Assembly (NCBI GenBank): GCA_011033025.1
Contig: WFMF01000119.1
Span: 186,001 to 250,000, forward strand
Direction: 5' to 3'
Source: Beroe forskalii
Lineage: Eukaryota > Ctenophora > Nuda > Beroida > Beroidae
Length of the DNA: 64,000 nucleotides
The notes below the pieces were generated by a model. The model was given only the letters and a program-made list of their open reading frames with translations, was not told where the DNA came from and made no database searches. A program made the translations under genes and the position numbers. Of the stretch, positions 23,464 to 33,489 are shown piece by piece (the first letter of the stretch is position 1; every line of letters starts with the position of its first letter).

Positions 23464-23681
23464 GGGGTGAACGACATTTCATCCCACGACATTTCATCTC
23501 AGGACACTTCATCTCCCTGTCCTGACCCTAACCATAACTCTGACCGTGACCGGAACACTGACTCTAACCCATAACAGCATAACCAAACCCTAACCCAGAC
23601 CCTAACCTTTGCGTAGAGTTGACATATTGCGAGATTAAGTGTCATGAGATGAAGTGTAGTGAGATGAAATGTCCGTTCCCC
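23464..23681. mobile_element. MITE-like element with telomere-like core, copy 2
   Basis: Begins GGGGGTGAACGACATTTCATC and ends with the inverse of GGGGAACGGACATTTCATCT. The core has degenerate CCCTAACCC repeats. It is the inverted relative of 2534-2722. Confidence 0.75.
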
Positions 23682-23729
23682 ATTCATAGTACTTGTGATT
23701 CTCAGGTAGATGAGGGCGAGTATGCGACT

Positions 23730-23815
23730 TTTTACCCCCCGACTTTTTATCCCCCGACTTTTTACCACCCTAAGTATCATGTGCGACTTTTTACCCCCCG
23801 TCTTTTTATCCCCAT
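23730..23815. repeat. GACTTTTTACCCCC repeats
   Basis: Five variants of GACTTTTTATCCCCC in direct repeat. The same motif in both orientations builds the block at 25580-25880. Confidence 0.8.
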
Positions 23816-23895
23816 AGGTATAGAAATGGAAAGTGTTTTGTAAAGTTTAACCATAAATAAATAATGTATAATATAATGTGTGGTCAGAGGTGTGG

Positions 23896-24489
23896 TCAGA
23901 GGATGTTGCCGGACGCTCTCTTCTTGTGCAGGGTGTAAGTGTAACTAGCGTGGACAAGCTTGGGTTTTCCTCTCTTGGACTTCACAAAGTCGATGGAAGT
24001 GTCTGTAGGGGGAGCTGGTGCAGGAGCAGAGTGTAGAGGAGGAGGGGAGGGAGCAGTTGGAGGAGAGGTGGTGGATGAGGTAGAAGGAGCAGGTTGGAGA
24101 GTAGGCATTACAGGTGCAGCAGAGGAGCAGGTTGGAGAGGGAGGGGGTGGAGGGACTGCAGAAGGAGCAGGAGGAGTGGAGGGAGCAGCAGGAGAGGGGT
24201 GGAGTGGAGGTGGTCCATTGAGGATAGAGTTGGCTGCTACTACGTGTTGGAACGTCTGTTGAAAGGTGTTCATCGTGATAGCTGGATAACTACTGCCCTC
24301 AGAGGACGCATTATATATGGTTCCTGCATATGCTAAACGAGCTTTGAAACCAGTGACGCATCTCGTTAAGTGGTCATGATGTGACCCAAAGCTATATGAG
24401 TACCATGATACAACGTTATATCCACTCGCGTGCGCTTTTTGAAGACATTTCAGGTAGCGGGCGCGCGCGGCCCGGTAAAATATCTGCAC
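23896..24489 (-). CDS. Proline-rich ORF ending in a partial FLYWCH-like motif
   Basis: The 197-residue frame has a helical and aromatic N-terminus, a long Pro/Ala/Ser-rich linker (residues about 92-160) and a C-terminal IDFVKSKRGKPKLVHASYTY that resembles the start of a FLYWCH zinc finger (F..S.RG.P.L...Y.Y). The expected W and Cys/His ligands are missing because TGA follows GNIL. FLYWCH fingers occur in MULE-type transposon proteins and in their host derivatives. Given the repeat-rich neighbourhood, a decayed transposon or host-derived gene is most likely. Confidence 0.45.
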   Translation of the reverse strand: MQIFYRAARARYLKCLQKAHASGYNVVSWYSYSFGSHHDHLTRCVTGFKARLAYAGTIYNASSEGSSYPAITMNTFQQTFQHVVAANSILNGPPPLHPSPAAPSTPPAPSAVPPPPPSPTCSSAAPVMPTLQPAPSTSSTTSPPTAPSPPPLHSAPAPAPPTDTSIDFVKSKRGKPKLVHASYTYTLHKKRASGNIL

Positions 24490-25473
24490 GCTAAATTTGA
24501 TATACCCACCGGATATAGCCCGGCCCGCGAGAGCAGTTCTACGCCGGTTGCAATATAGCCCGCCTCTTGGAAGAAATATTTTTTGGTGCTAAACTGGCTG
24601 AGATCATTGAAAGTGTCCACAACAACAATTTTAGCAGCAAAATATCGATCATGAGGCAAAAACTGGCAAATAGAAGGATTTTTGTGGAGTTGATTATCGA
24701 CAAAAACATCGAGGCGATGGAAAGTTAAGAGTCAAAACACTGAAACTGATATTCATCATTGTTCAGCAGCTAACTGAATCATGAAATTATGAGAAGTAGT
24801 TCAATTTGTCTATTATAACAGTGCTGCAGAGTTTCACCAAATGTAAATACGCTCATTTTAACCCATTTTCTTTCATCGTTTTGTATCTCTTTTCAAGTTC
24901 TGCTGTAACTGATGCGTTTCACAAAGTGACATGCTACCATTTTCCCCTTTGTTTGTTTTTCCAGTTATTGTTTGTTTTTCCAAGATTGCTAGTGTTTTAA
25001 GTTTAATTAACAGCATCTAACCACATTTTTAGCCAATAATCCTTCGATTGCAAGACCTTTGAGATTGATCCATGCTTAGATTCGATTCGCCTTTAAAATT
25101 TTCGCCCTCGGGCCCTTCGGGCCCTCGGGCTCATAACTTCTACATAAGCTCTACCAACCCCTTCGATCAAATACTTACCGTGCTTAATCGTGTTTGTATT
25201 GCATTTGTGAAAATTAAATTTTTGTTAATTAGAGAAAAAACTCGATATTATTGTTGCAAAACCTTCCTGTGTGTTCAAATCTTCGAGGATTTACTTGAAC
25301 ATTCAACTTTTTTCATCTTAGATATGCCATTCTCCCAAAAAGCTCACGCGAGTGGATATATACCATATACTCCTCGCCTCATGGGCTGAATTTCGTATAG
25401 CACTGGGGCTCTTCGAGCCATGCGTGCTATACGATATATATCCCACTCGGGCTAGTGCCCTCGAGGGATATAT

Positions 25474-25509
25474 TTTCATATCGCACGCGCATGCGCGTGC
25501 GATATGAAA
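25474..25509. repeat. 36-bp perfect palindrome
   Basis: TTTCATATCGCACGCGCA at 25474-25491 is followed directly by its exact reverse complement. An outer, broken inverted pair (GAATTTCGTATAGCA...TGCTATACGATAT) lies just upstream. Confidence 0.95.
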
Positions 25510-25584
25510 TTCAGCCCTAGAGGCTGCGGGTATATGTATATATATATATGAGTATCATGATCCGATCCTTGGTACCTGACACCT

Positions 25585-25880
25585 TGGGTAAAAGGTCGCA
25601 GTTTTACGGTTAGGTACGACTGTTTATCCCCATCGAAGCTTGAACGGGGATAAAAGGTCGCAGCTGTACTGTTGTCTGCGACCTTTTATCCCCCTGCTTC
25701 AAACCGAGCTCATTTTCAATGGGGGATAAAAAGTCGCAGTCTATGGCAGAAGTGCGCCTTTTTATCCCCCTCAGAATACAGTACAGATCAAAGGCAAAGC
25801 AGGGGGTAAAAGGTCGCATCTGTACCCTAGGGTGGTAAAAGGTCGGGGGATAAAAAGTCGGGGGGTAAAAAGTCGCATCA
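25585..25880. mobile_element. Fold-back-type element made of GGGGATAAAAGGTCGCA motifs
   Basis: At least nine copies of GG(G)GTAAAAAGTCGCA-type motifs occur in both orientations, which is how fold-back or MITE-like elements look. The motif is shared with 23730-23815. Confidence 0.6.
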
Positions 25881-26699
25881 CCGATGAGGGCTGAGGCTCC
25901 CCTGTTATCAGGATAGTACAGCTATTCCGATGACATGGCTCAGTAAGAGTCAAGTTGAATATAAAATCACATCTCCCTGAGATCTGATTTTAGAATTTTA
26001 GAGCTGGCATGCCTACTGTCCCAGCTAGTGTTAGCAGGGGTATCATTATGTCTAAAACTTTTAAACCTAAATCCCACGAGAAGAAATGAGCGTCCAAATA
26101 TAAAGTGCAGGCTGGAAGTGATAAATCTTAAACTTGATTCGATGAAATCAGCAATGGCAAATTTTTCTCAAGAGAGTAAAAGTAAAAACCTACTGCCAAG
26201 AAAATCTAGAAGTTATACCCCAATTCAATTTTCGGAACGTCAATACCTATAACGTCATAAAACACAGAATCGAACTTGAATTTGAAATCAATCTGGGTAT
26301 TTGCTTTTCCCTAAAATTGTGCTATGTAGAATGTGGACAAGAGTCATAAGGTATTACATATGTCATGCTCGCTACTATGTTCTAAAATCAGTTGAATACC
26401 GAAATTATAATTATTTTAGTATTTTATTATGATAAGTTATTTCCTGTTGCTCTGTTAAGCCGCAGCTGTTTGAATAATATTGATATAAGTTCTTCTCAGA
26501 TGATTGTGTTGATCCTGTGGAAAGAAGAGTGATCCTGTTTCAGTCGGAGTTCGGACAGACGGCAGGTTCAGAATGTGATCCATTTTTCTTTCGATGATCT
26601 ATTTTGGGCTTTGAGCTGGATCGCGCTTTGCAATTTACTTTATAAAGCACACAATGGTTTAACATTTCAAACCATTTTAGATTGATATGATCGATTTCA

Positions 26700-27835
26700 T
26701 TGAGCAATAATCCATCGGTAACAAGCTGCAGCAGTTTGTGACTCCCGTAGATTTGCCCCACTGGTCACAAAAAATATTGGAATATTTACTTGTATGGAGG
26801 GCGCCGAGCAGCTTATGATAGACTAATTCCACTACCTTGTGCATCAAATCTGGCAGTACTCCAGAGACGCAGGATCGAAACCAGGCCACACCCACTCGGT
26901 GCTTCATTGAGACTTGATACAATCGGACAAGCAGGCACCTGTGCTTCTGTGCAACCTGAACACACTTGCCTTGTTCAATATCTCGTTGGCACTGACTGTC
27001 CAGTGTCCTCCATAGAGTCTCATCGCAACTTCCCCTTTGGAGCCTTAAAACTCCATCCCACCGAAACTCCACGGCCACCATCCACTTCTTATCATATTCC
27101 ATAGGTAATCATGGCATTAAGTCCATTCAAAAACAACCAAGAATTTTGCATTTGATGGCATATCTTCTCATCAGTGATTATGCAGTCAAATTATAGCAAT
27201 GAATCACCGTTACTACTAATCTATTAGGCTCGATGGGCCATGGTCGGGATTATCAAGAGTAATTTGACTTTATATATGCGATGGCAAAAGGTTCTGTGTT
27301 CTGATGACTTTTTGAAATTGTTACCTCTTGTATCTCAAATGATTGCTTTACTCTTTAGGTCTCTGGGTAATTTGAAATACATCCATACGGGCGTTATGTT
27401 TTGTATTTCATTTGTCTTGAATCTCAGAGCCTGTTCTAGCTTCTTGTGAGTATATGAGACAGCTAAGAACCTGCAAATTAAATTGCTATCATCGTCTCAA
27501 AATCATGAAGCTTTTAGTTTTTATCGATATGATTTATACGGAGCCACTGCTGTGAGCTGTGCAAATGTAGAATTTTTAATTTCATTACTTTGGTAATGCA
27601 GAGCGTAGTTTTCAATTTGTAAATCATCTGTATCAATCAGAATAGAAATTTCCATGTCTGCACAACTACAATGAGAATTTTCAATGAATACCAGAATACG
27701 CGTATTTTCTCAAAATCTAGTTTTCCGATCTGTTTTGTTAATTTGCGGCGCGGCGTAACGCCGCGCACGTACTCAAGAAAGCTTGGTCAGAAATAGGGGT
27801 GTCGTTTCGCGACGCCCCTGGTTAGGGGAAGTGTT
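26700..27835. repeat. Dispersed segment of about 1.2 kb, copy A
   Basis: Shares blocks in the same order with 30280-31510: TAACAAGC(T)GCAGCAG, ATTTGCCCCACTGGTC, ATATT..ACTTGTATGGA.GGCGCCG, CTCGAT(G/A)GGC(C/T)ATG, CAGAAATAGGGGTGTCGT and CCCCTGGTTAGGGGAA. Both copies have short uninformative ORFs. Confidence 0.75.
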
Positions 27836-28054
27836 TAGCAAATTGCCATGATACAAGTTCAAAATTTTCCAAAGAAACTCAACCAAAATTATGTGGTACT
27901 TAACAGAGTTTAGACCTGAAATGATGATTAAATTCACTATATTTATTGCAAATGTGTCTTCATATGTTCAATTCAATTCAATTATTTATAAAATTTTACA
28001 GCAAAATTATTGAAATATACTCTTTCCCCTTCTATTGGATTTTATATTATACTA

Positions 28055-28940
28055 GCAGGCCCGATGGATGTTGATTTCAAAGGAGCAAACGACGAAAGTT
28101 GCGACACGCTCGTGGTTAGATGAATGTTGATTTCGAAAAGGAGCAAACGACGAAAGTTGCGACGCGCTCGTGGTTAGGCATTAGGAAACACTAACGCATT
28201 GTTTGACTGGTCTTACCGTGAATTATGATTTTTCCTTCATTCGTATACTGAATAAAGCTGCGTTAGAAATGGAAATAAATTAAAAATTAATTTTAGGCCT
28301 TGCCTGGTGCGCGCTCAGACTAAGCGCAAAATCAAATTCATAATTTTACGCCGCGCATTTCGTCTTGTAAGTTCGTAACTATATCTGAAATAACTTTGCG
28401 ACGCGCGCAGAGTTTCTGCGTTGCGCGCAAGATTAAAATGCGCGCGCGCGTCGTGTTTTGTTAGTTCAACAATTTTGTTTTCCCTTACGTTTATGTGAAG
28501 TGTTCTGAATCGAACTCAGTGAACCTCTCATTAATTTTGAAACACGCCGATACGTACGGACATTGTTCGATTAGAATTTTTTTTTCATCGGTTGAACTCT
28601 ACTGCTTGGAGATTTTTTGTTAACTTCCTACTTTTCTAAACTTCCGATAACTGTCGTCCAAAATATTCCTACATGCCTCATGAACTACAAATTTAAAAAC
28701 ACCAACATTTGAAAGCGAAATCTCGACAGCTTAGATCACTAACGTAATAGCAACACAACATTACTAACTAACTTATGTTGCACGTGCGCAAATATCCAAC
28801 TCCATAGCAACGAAGCCTCTTTTCTCCCATTTGCATTCGTTTCTCTTGATATTTTCTTGGCAAGCTCAAATTTAAACTGTGCGCCCGCACAGACAAACAT
28901 AATTCACGTGCCATCTCCAAATTATATATAAGATAGTAAG
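28055..28940. mobile_element. Non-autonomous element related to the 5.2-kb TIR element
   Basis: The right end (28765-28935) shares CATAGCAACGAAGC, CGTTTCTCTTGATATTTTCT, TTGGCAAGCTCAAATT and ATTCACGTG with 22186-22375. The left part has a two-copy direct repeat of about 63 bp (28070-28190: GGAGCAAACGACGAAAGTTG). No coding capacity. Confidence 0.55.
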
Positions 28941-29679
28941 AGGCTGCTGGGTTATGCTGAGGGCAGGCACCAAGCCAAATTAAAAATCTGTTGATAGGGC
29001 CACCCAGATATAACAGGTTCTGTTGAAAGGTAGGTTGCATGAAGTGTTTTGAAGAACGATATGCATTGAATTGTGTTGCTTAATTGGCAAATTCTTTTAT
29101 TTTAGTAGTAAAACGGACATAGCATTTTATTGTGCCCCAGACTGAATGGTTTTCACAACAGGAACTCTCTTGCCCTGGGATGTTTTTATAATTTATTTAT
29201 TTTTTTCAAATTCAGATATATTTAAGTATAATTCCGATGTCTTTTTAATACTGCATAATATTTTCACTAAGTGGGTTGCTTAATTACTTGATGCTAGGAG
29301 AACATACAAAGACCAAAGAGCAAGTTTCAGTTTCATCAATTTCAATTCAATTCAATCAATTCATTCAGGCAGGTGGTCACTGCACTTGACAGTGCTATAC
29401 CCTGGTACCAGGAGGTGACTGCTGGGGGCCTAACTCATGAAAAGCTCTTACAATTTAAACACCCCGAAAGCTGATGTAGGTATTGGACTGAAGATGCCTG
29501 CACACCACTCATCTTGGTGTGACTCACTTAGATCCTACTGCTCTCCACATTGCATTACCTAAAGGGATCATGTTGGTGTTCAAGTACGGAGTTGGAGAAA
29601 AGTCTTGCAGATTGATGTCTTGAAGAAATATTTCTTTTTAATTCAAATATGCATATTTTCCTTACCTATTGGGGGGGTG

Positions 29680-29800
29680 TCACTGTCCCAATTGTCCCAA
29701 ACTCAAGAAAAATTGATTGGGACAGGGACAATTGGGACAAATGGGACAATTGGGACAAATGGGACAGAGAAAATAGAACAAATGGGACTCAAAAAGTGAA
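29680..29800. repeat. Minisatellite GGGACAATTGGGACAAAT
   Basis: Tandem copies of GGGACAATT and GGGACAAAT, running toward the assembly gap. Confidence 0.85.
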
Positions 29801-29818
29801 TTTGGACTGGGAAAACTG

Positions 29819-29918
29819 NNNNNNNNNNNNNNNNNNNNNNNNNNNNNNNNNNNNNNNNNNNNNNNNNNNNNNNNNNNNNNNNNNNNNNNNNNNNNNNNNN
29901 NNNNNNNNNNNNNNNNNN
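29819..29918. other. Assembly gap, 100 N
   Basis: A run of exactly 100 N, the conventional size for a gap of unknown length. It is flanked by a minisatellite and by G-rich, telomere-like GGGTTAGGG DNA. Confidence 0.99.
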
Positions 29919-30279
29919 TAAGGTCGGGTTAGGGTTTGGGTTGGGAAGGTTTGGGAGGACGGGGGAGAAAAATTCCTAAATGAAATTTTTGAAAAAGGGT
30001 TCCCCACCCACCATTTTGTCGGTATTTCCATGGTTTGCCCTTTATACAAAATTATCTCCCCCCAAATTTTCTTGGTTTTCTGAAAAAATGATTAAATGAA
30101 CGTCCCTGCAACATTTCAGAAAATTTCAATGGTGGGAACATGTCAAAAATCCATTTTTGTCATTTTGAACAATTTCGTCAGTATTCCTTGCGTTTGACTT
30201 TATATCTCGAAAATTAGTAAAGCAGAATAGTTTAGCAATCAAAAGATTTTAAGATTTGACTGTCAATTGACATAATTCA

Positions 30280-31510
30280 TAGAACACTGATCCGTGTGTA
30301 ACAAGCAGCAGAGCATCTTTCGACTCCGGAATTTGCCCCACTGGTCTGAAAAGAAAATGAGAAAATATTGACTTGTATGGAAGGCGCCGGACAGCTTATG
30401 TCTTACCAATGCCACAAGCTGTGCATCAAATTTTGTAAAACCTGGCCTGGAGGCGGCGGCGCTAAAACACGTCAACATAGAAAGTTACTCAACGCAGGTG
30501 GAAGCTGTGGTGTATGTCGTAATTCGCGACAACAGTTAACATATTTTCGATATTTGTTCTTACTATTTTAGAGTTTATGGTACCATGTGTGACATCAGAC
30601 TATCAGAGATGATGCGAAAACACTGGGAGCTGGTAAGTGCAGCAATATATTTATTATTTGAACATCCTTGCATCTTTGTTAATTATTCCGATATTAATTA
30701 ATTTTGGCTCGATAGGCTATGTGAGATCATCAATAGAATTAAAGTCGGCAGCAAATGAAAAACCACTTGACTGGAAAATGTGGATCTTCTCTTAGCCAAA
30801 TGAAAATTGCTCATTCAAAGCTGCTGAGGGTCGTCCAGCATGTCATTTATGATAAGTTCAGCCATTTCAATGGCCCAAATGATTGATTTTTCTTATTTTG
30901 CGGATAGAAGACACTCAAATTTTCAGTCAAGTGTATTTTCATTTGCCGTCGATATTACATGCAATTCTGTGTTCTTTTGACTGTTTGAAAGTTCTCATCT
31001 GCTATTTTCTTGTATTTGAAAACGTTATATCTCTCGGTTTCTGGATACTGATAGTATGAAATACTGCCATAAGGGCTTTTGCTTCGTTATTTTACTAAGG
31101 TACTGTGAGTGAACACAGCGTGCCTGTGCTTCTTGTGTGGCATAAGAGGCATTACAACAACCTAGAGATATAATTGCCCTCGGCATTTCAAAACCATGAA
31201 GCTTTTATCGGTGTGATATGAAAAACTTTTGAGCAAATGCTGTAGTAATGAGGTTATGAAATATTTAATTCCTTTGAGAATGAAGTTTTCAATCTGTTAA
31301 TTGTCAATTTGATCTACCGAATTACAATCAAATTTGAGGTGGCTTTTGATGTAATGATGTCAAATCAATGAATACGCGGATTTTCTCTAAATCTCGTTTG
31401 TCGATAGTTTGAATCTCACCGCGCATTGTTTTGCGCCGCGCGCACGTACGCACAAAACCGGAGCCAGAAATAGGGGTGTCGTATCGACACCCCTGGTTAG
31501 GGGAAATCCC
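30280..31510. repeat. Dispersed segment of about 1.2 kb, copy B
   Basis: The second copy of the segment at 26700-27835, in the same orientation and about 3.6 kb away. It ends with a palindrome AGGGGTGTCGTATCGACACCCCT. Confidence 0.75.
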
Positions 31511-32500
31511 TGTCTGCGTTGCGCGGTGCGGCGCGCGTACGCACACCTATGCGGGCATAGGAAGCGGCGCGCTCTCGTAGGGAAGCGCGAGCGCGCGGCG
31601 CGTGCACACACCTATGCGGGCTTAGGAAGCAAATCCCTAGCACGCTACACTCGGAAATTTGGAGCGTCGTGTTGCATAAGAACGCGAACGTATTGGTGTG
31701 CATGGCGGAGGGTTGGGCCAGGGTAAAATCATGGCCCTTTATCTTCATCTATATACTAGCATGTAGCACGTTGTACTCGCTTAGAACAGGATGCTTGTTA
31801 CAGTCAGCAAAATTAAAACTTCATTGTTCATATTGTGACAACTTAGATCCAATAATTCCAAATTTCATTTAATCATTTTTTGGATCACAAATAAGACGTC
31901 AGTTTTATTCTATTTATAAACCATCATACGATACAATATTACATACATATAATAGAATGTTTTAATACAGCTAAGAAGTATGCTTATAGAAATTGTTTTA
32001 TAGCAGACATTAGATAAGTCACATTCATATCTCAAAATTCAATTGTACTTGTGTCAATCATCAAACCAGTATGCATACAAAGCTAAAGATACTGTTCAGT
32101 ACATTTTCATCCATGCAATTATATCTTTAAGAACTAACTACTGGATAATATGGTAAATAAAAATCATCAATGCAAAAGTGCAAAACATCTTTACAGCAAT
32201 TGAGCAAAAGAGGTAATCTTAACACAATAGAATAAATAATGGAATCATAATTGATTAGTAGATTATCACTACTTCTTTGTAATGGAATTTTCACAACTCC
32301 AAGAGACAGAGTATATTAATCCTAGTTTTATCATGCAACCACACTATGGAGTGATGGATTAAAGCATGATTCTTCATGCATATATGTGTGTGTGCAGATC
32401 ACTCAATTGCCAGAGGAGCAGAGGGATCGATTAAGATGTACAATTTTGGTGTACTTTTTGATAGAATTTATATAGAGTGTTGACACACACAGAGTAATTT
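31510..32500. other. Intergenic, no supported gene
   Basis: GC-rich GCGCG-type sequence to about 31640, then AT-rich DNA. No gene recognised. Confidence 0.35.
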
Positions 32501-32507
32501 TTGCAGC

Positions 32508-32513
32508 TTTATT
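32508..32513 (-). promoter_or_regulatory. Candidate polyadenylation signal of the docking-adaptor gene
   Basis: TTTATT on the plus strand is AATAAA on the minus strand, about 455 bases beyond the stop codon at 32969. Confidence 0.35.
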
Positions 32514-32968
32514 GAGTCCTCCATCAAATGTCCAATTGAGAAATCTGCCCAAATATGCATAAGATGAACATGCTGTGATTTGAATATATTATGATTTGAG
32601 TATATTCTGTGAAATTTAAGTGTATTCCAATGATAGATAATTTTCGTCAAAATTCAATTCATTGACACTGCAGCTGTCTATCTCATTAGTGTGTGAATGA
32701 AATCATGTAAAATGAATCAAATGTGAACATCAGGTAATGGTTAAAATCTAAGTCTACAAAAGAAAATAAAAACCATGAAAAAACAAAATATCCATATACT
32801 AACAATCATTATAAGGTAACTATCCACCCAAGTTCATCTACTTAGAACTGATGGTGCTGATGAGTTGTTTCACTTGATAAAATGTGGGTTAGCAACCTAT
32901 ATTGACCTAGGATATCTTAATAATTTTTTCTTATTTTCGTGAAAGAAAACAAACTTGACCATCCCCAA

Positions 32969-33489
32969 TCAACTTGGTTCCATGGATTGGTAAACATCAT
33001 CATCATCATATAGCATAGCTACATATTCTTCACCTTCTTTTGCCATTGGTAAGTAATCAACTTGATCTTGGTCTGGTGCCATTGGCAAATAATCTCCTTG
33101 TTCCTCTGGTGCCATAGCTAAGTATTCCCCTTGGTTTTCTGGTTCCATTGAATAATATTCTCCTTGGCTTTCTGGTTCCATTGAATAATATTCTCCTTGA
33201 TTTTCTGGTTCCATAGAATAATATTCTCCTTGATTTTCTGGTTCCATAGCATAATACTCCCCTTGGTTCTCACCATCCATTGGCAAGTATTCCTCCTCTT
33301 TTGTACCTGAACTCACCAACAAGTCTCTGACAGGCTGATCAATCTCTCCCATTCTGATAAACTCTGGTAACTGTGAAATGTCTGCCTGAATCCTACCTGA
33401 CTCCACATAGACCGGACTAGCATTGATCCCTGATGTGTCAATGTAGACAGGGCTCTGAGCTGCTGAGTTGGTGGGTAGTCCCCGAGATC
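32969..33489 (-). CDS. Docking adaptor last exon: ten YxxM PI3K-binding motifs
   Basis: Phase 1 in, ends with a stop at 32969-32971. Tyrosine motifs in order: VYIDTS, VYVES, then YLPM, YYAM, three YYSM, YLAM, two YLPM, YVAM and YQSM. The central ones are 11-residue repeats of the type GEYYSMEPENQ, coded by a 33-bp minisatellite. pYxxM is the consensus of the p85 SH2 domains. Acidic residues around each Tyr suit tyrosine kinases. Confidence 0.9.

Larger units (their letters stand above)
24500..26520. other. Repeat-rich intergenic DNA
   Basis: Contains the palindrome at 25474-25509, the GTAAAAAGTCG repeat block and AT-rich DNA. No supported gene. Confidence 0.35.

Noticed and set aside
26677-27102. 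141-codon minus ORF as a gene
   Set aside because: It sits in a dispersed repeat, and the second copy does not keep the frame.
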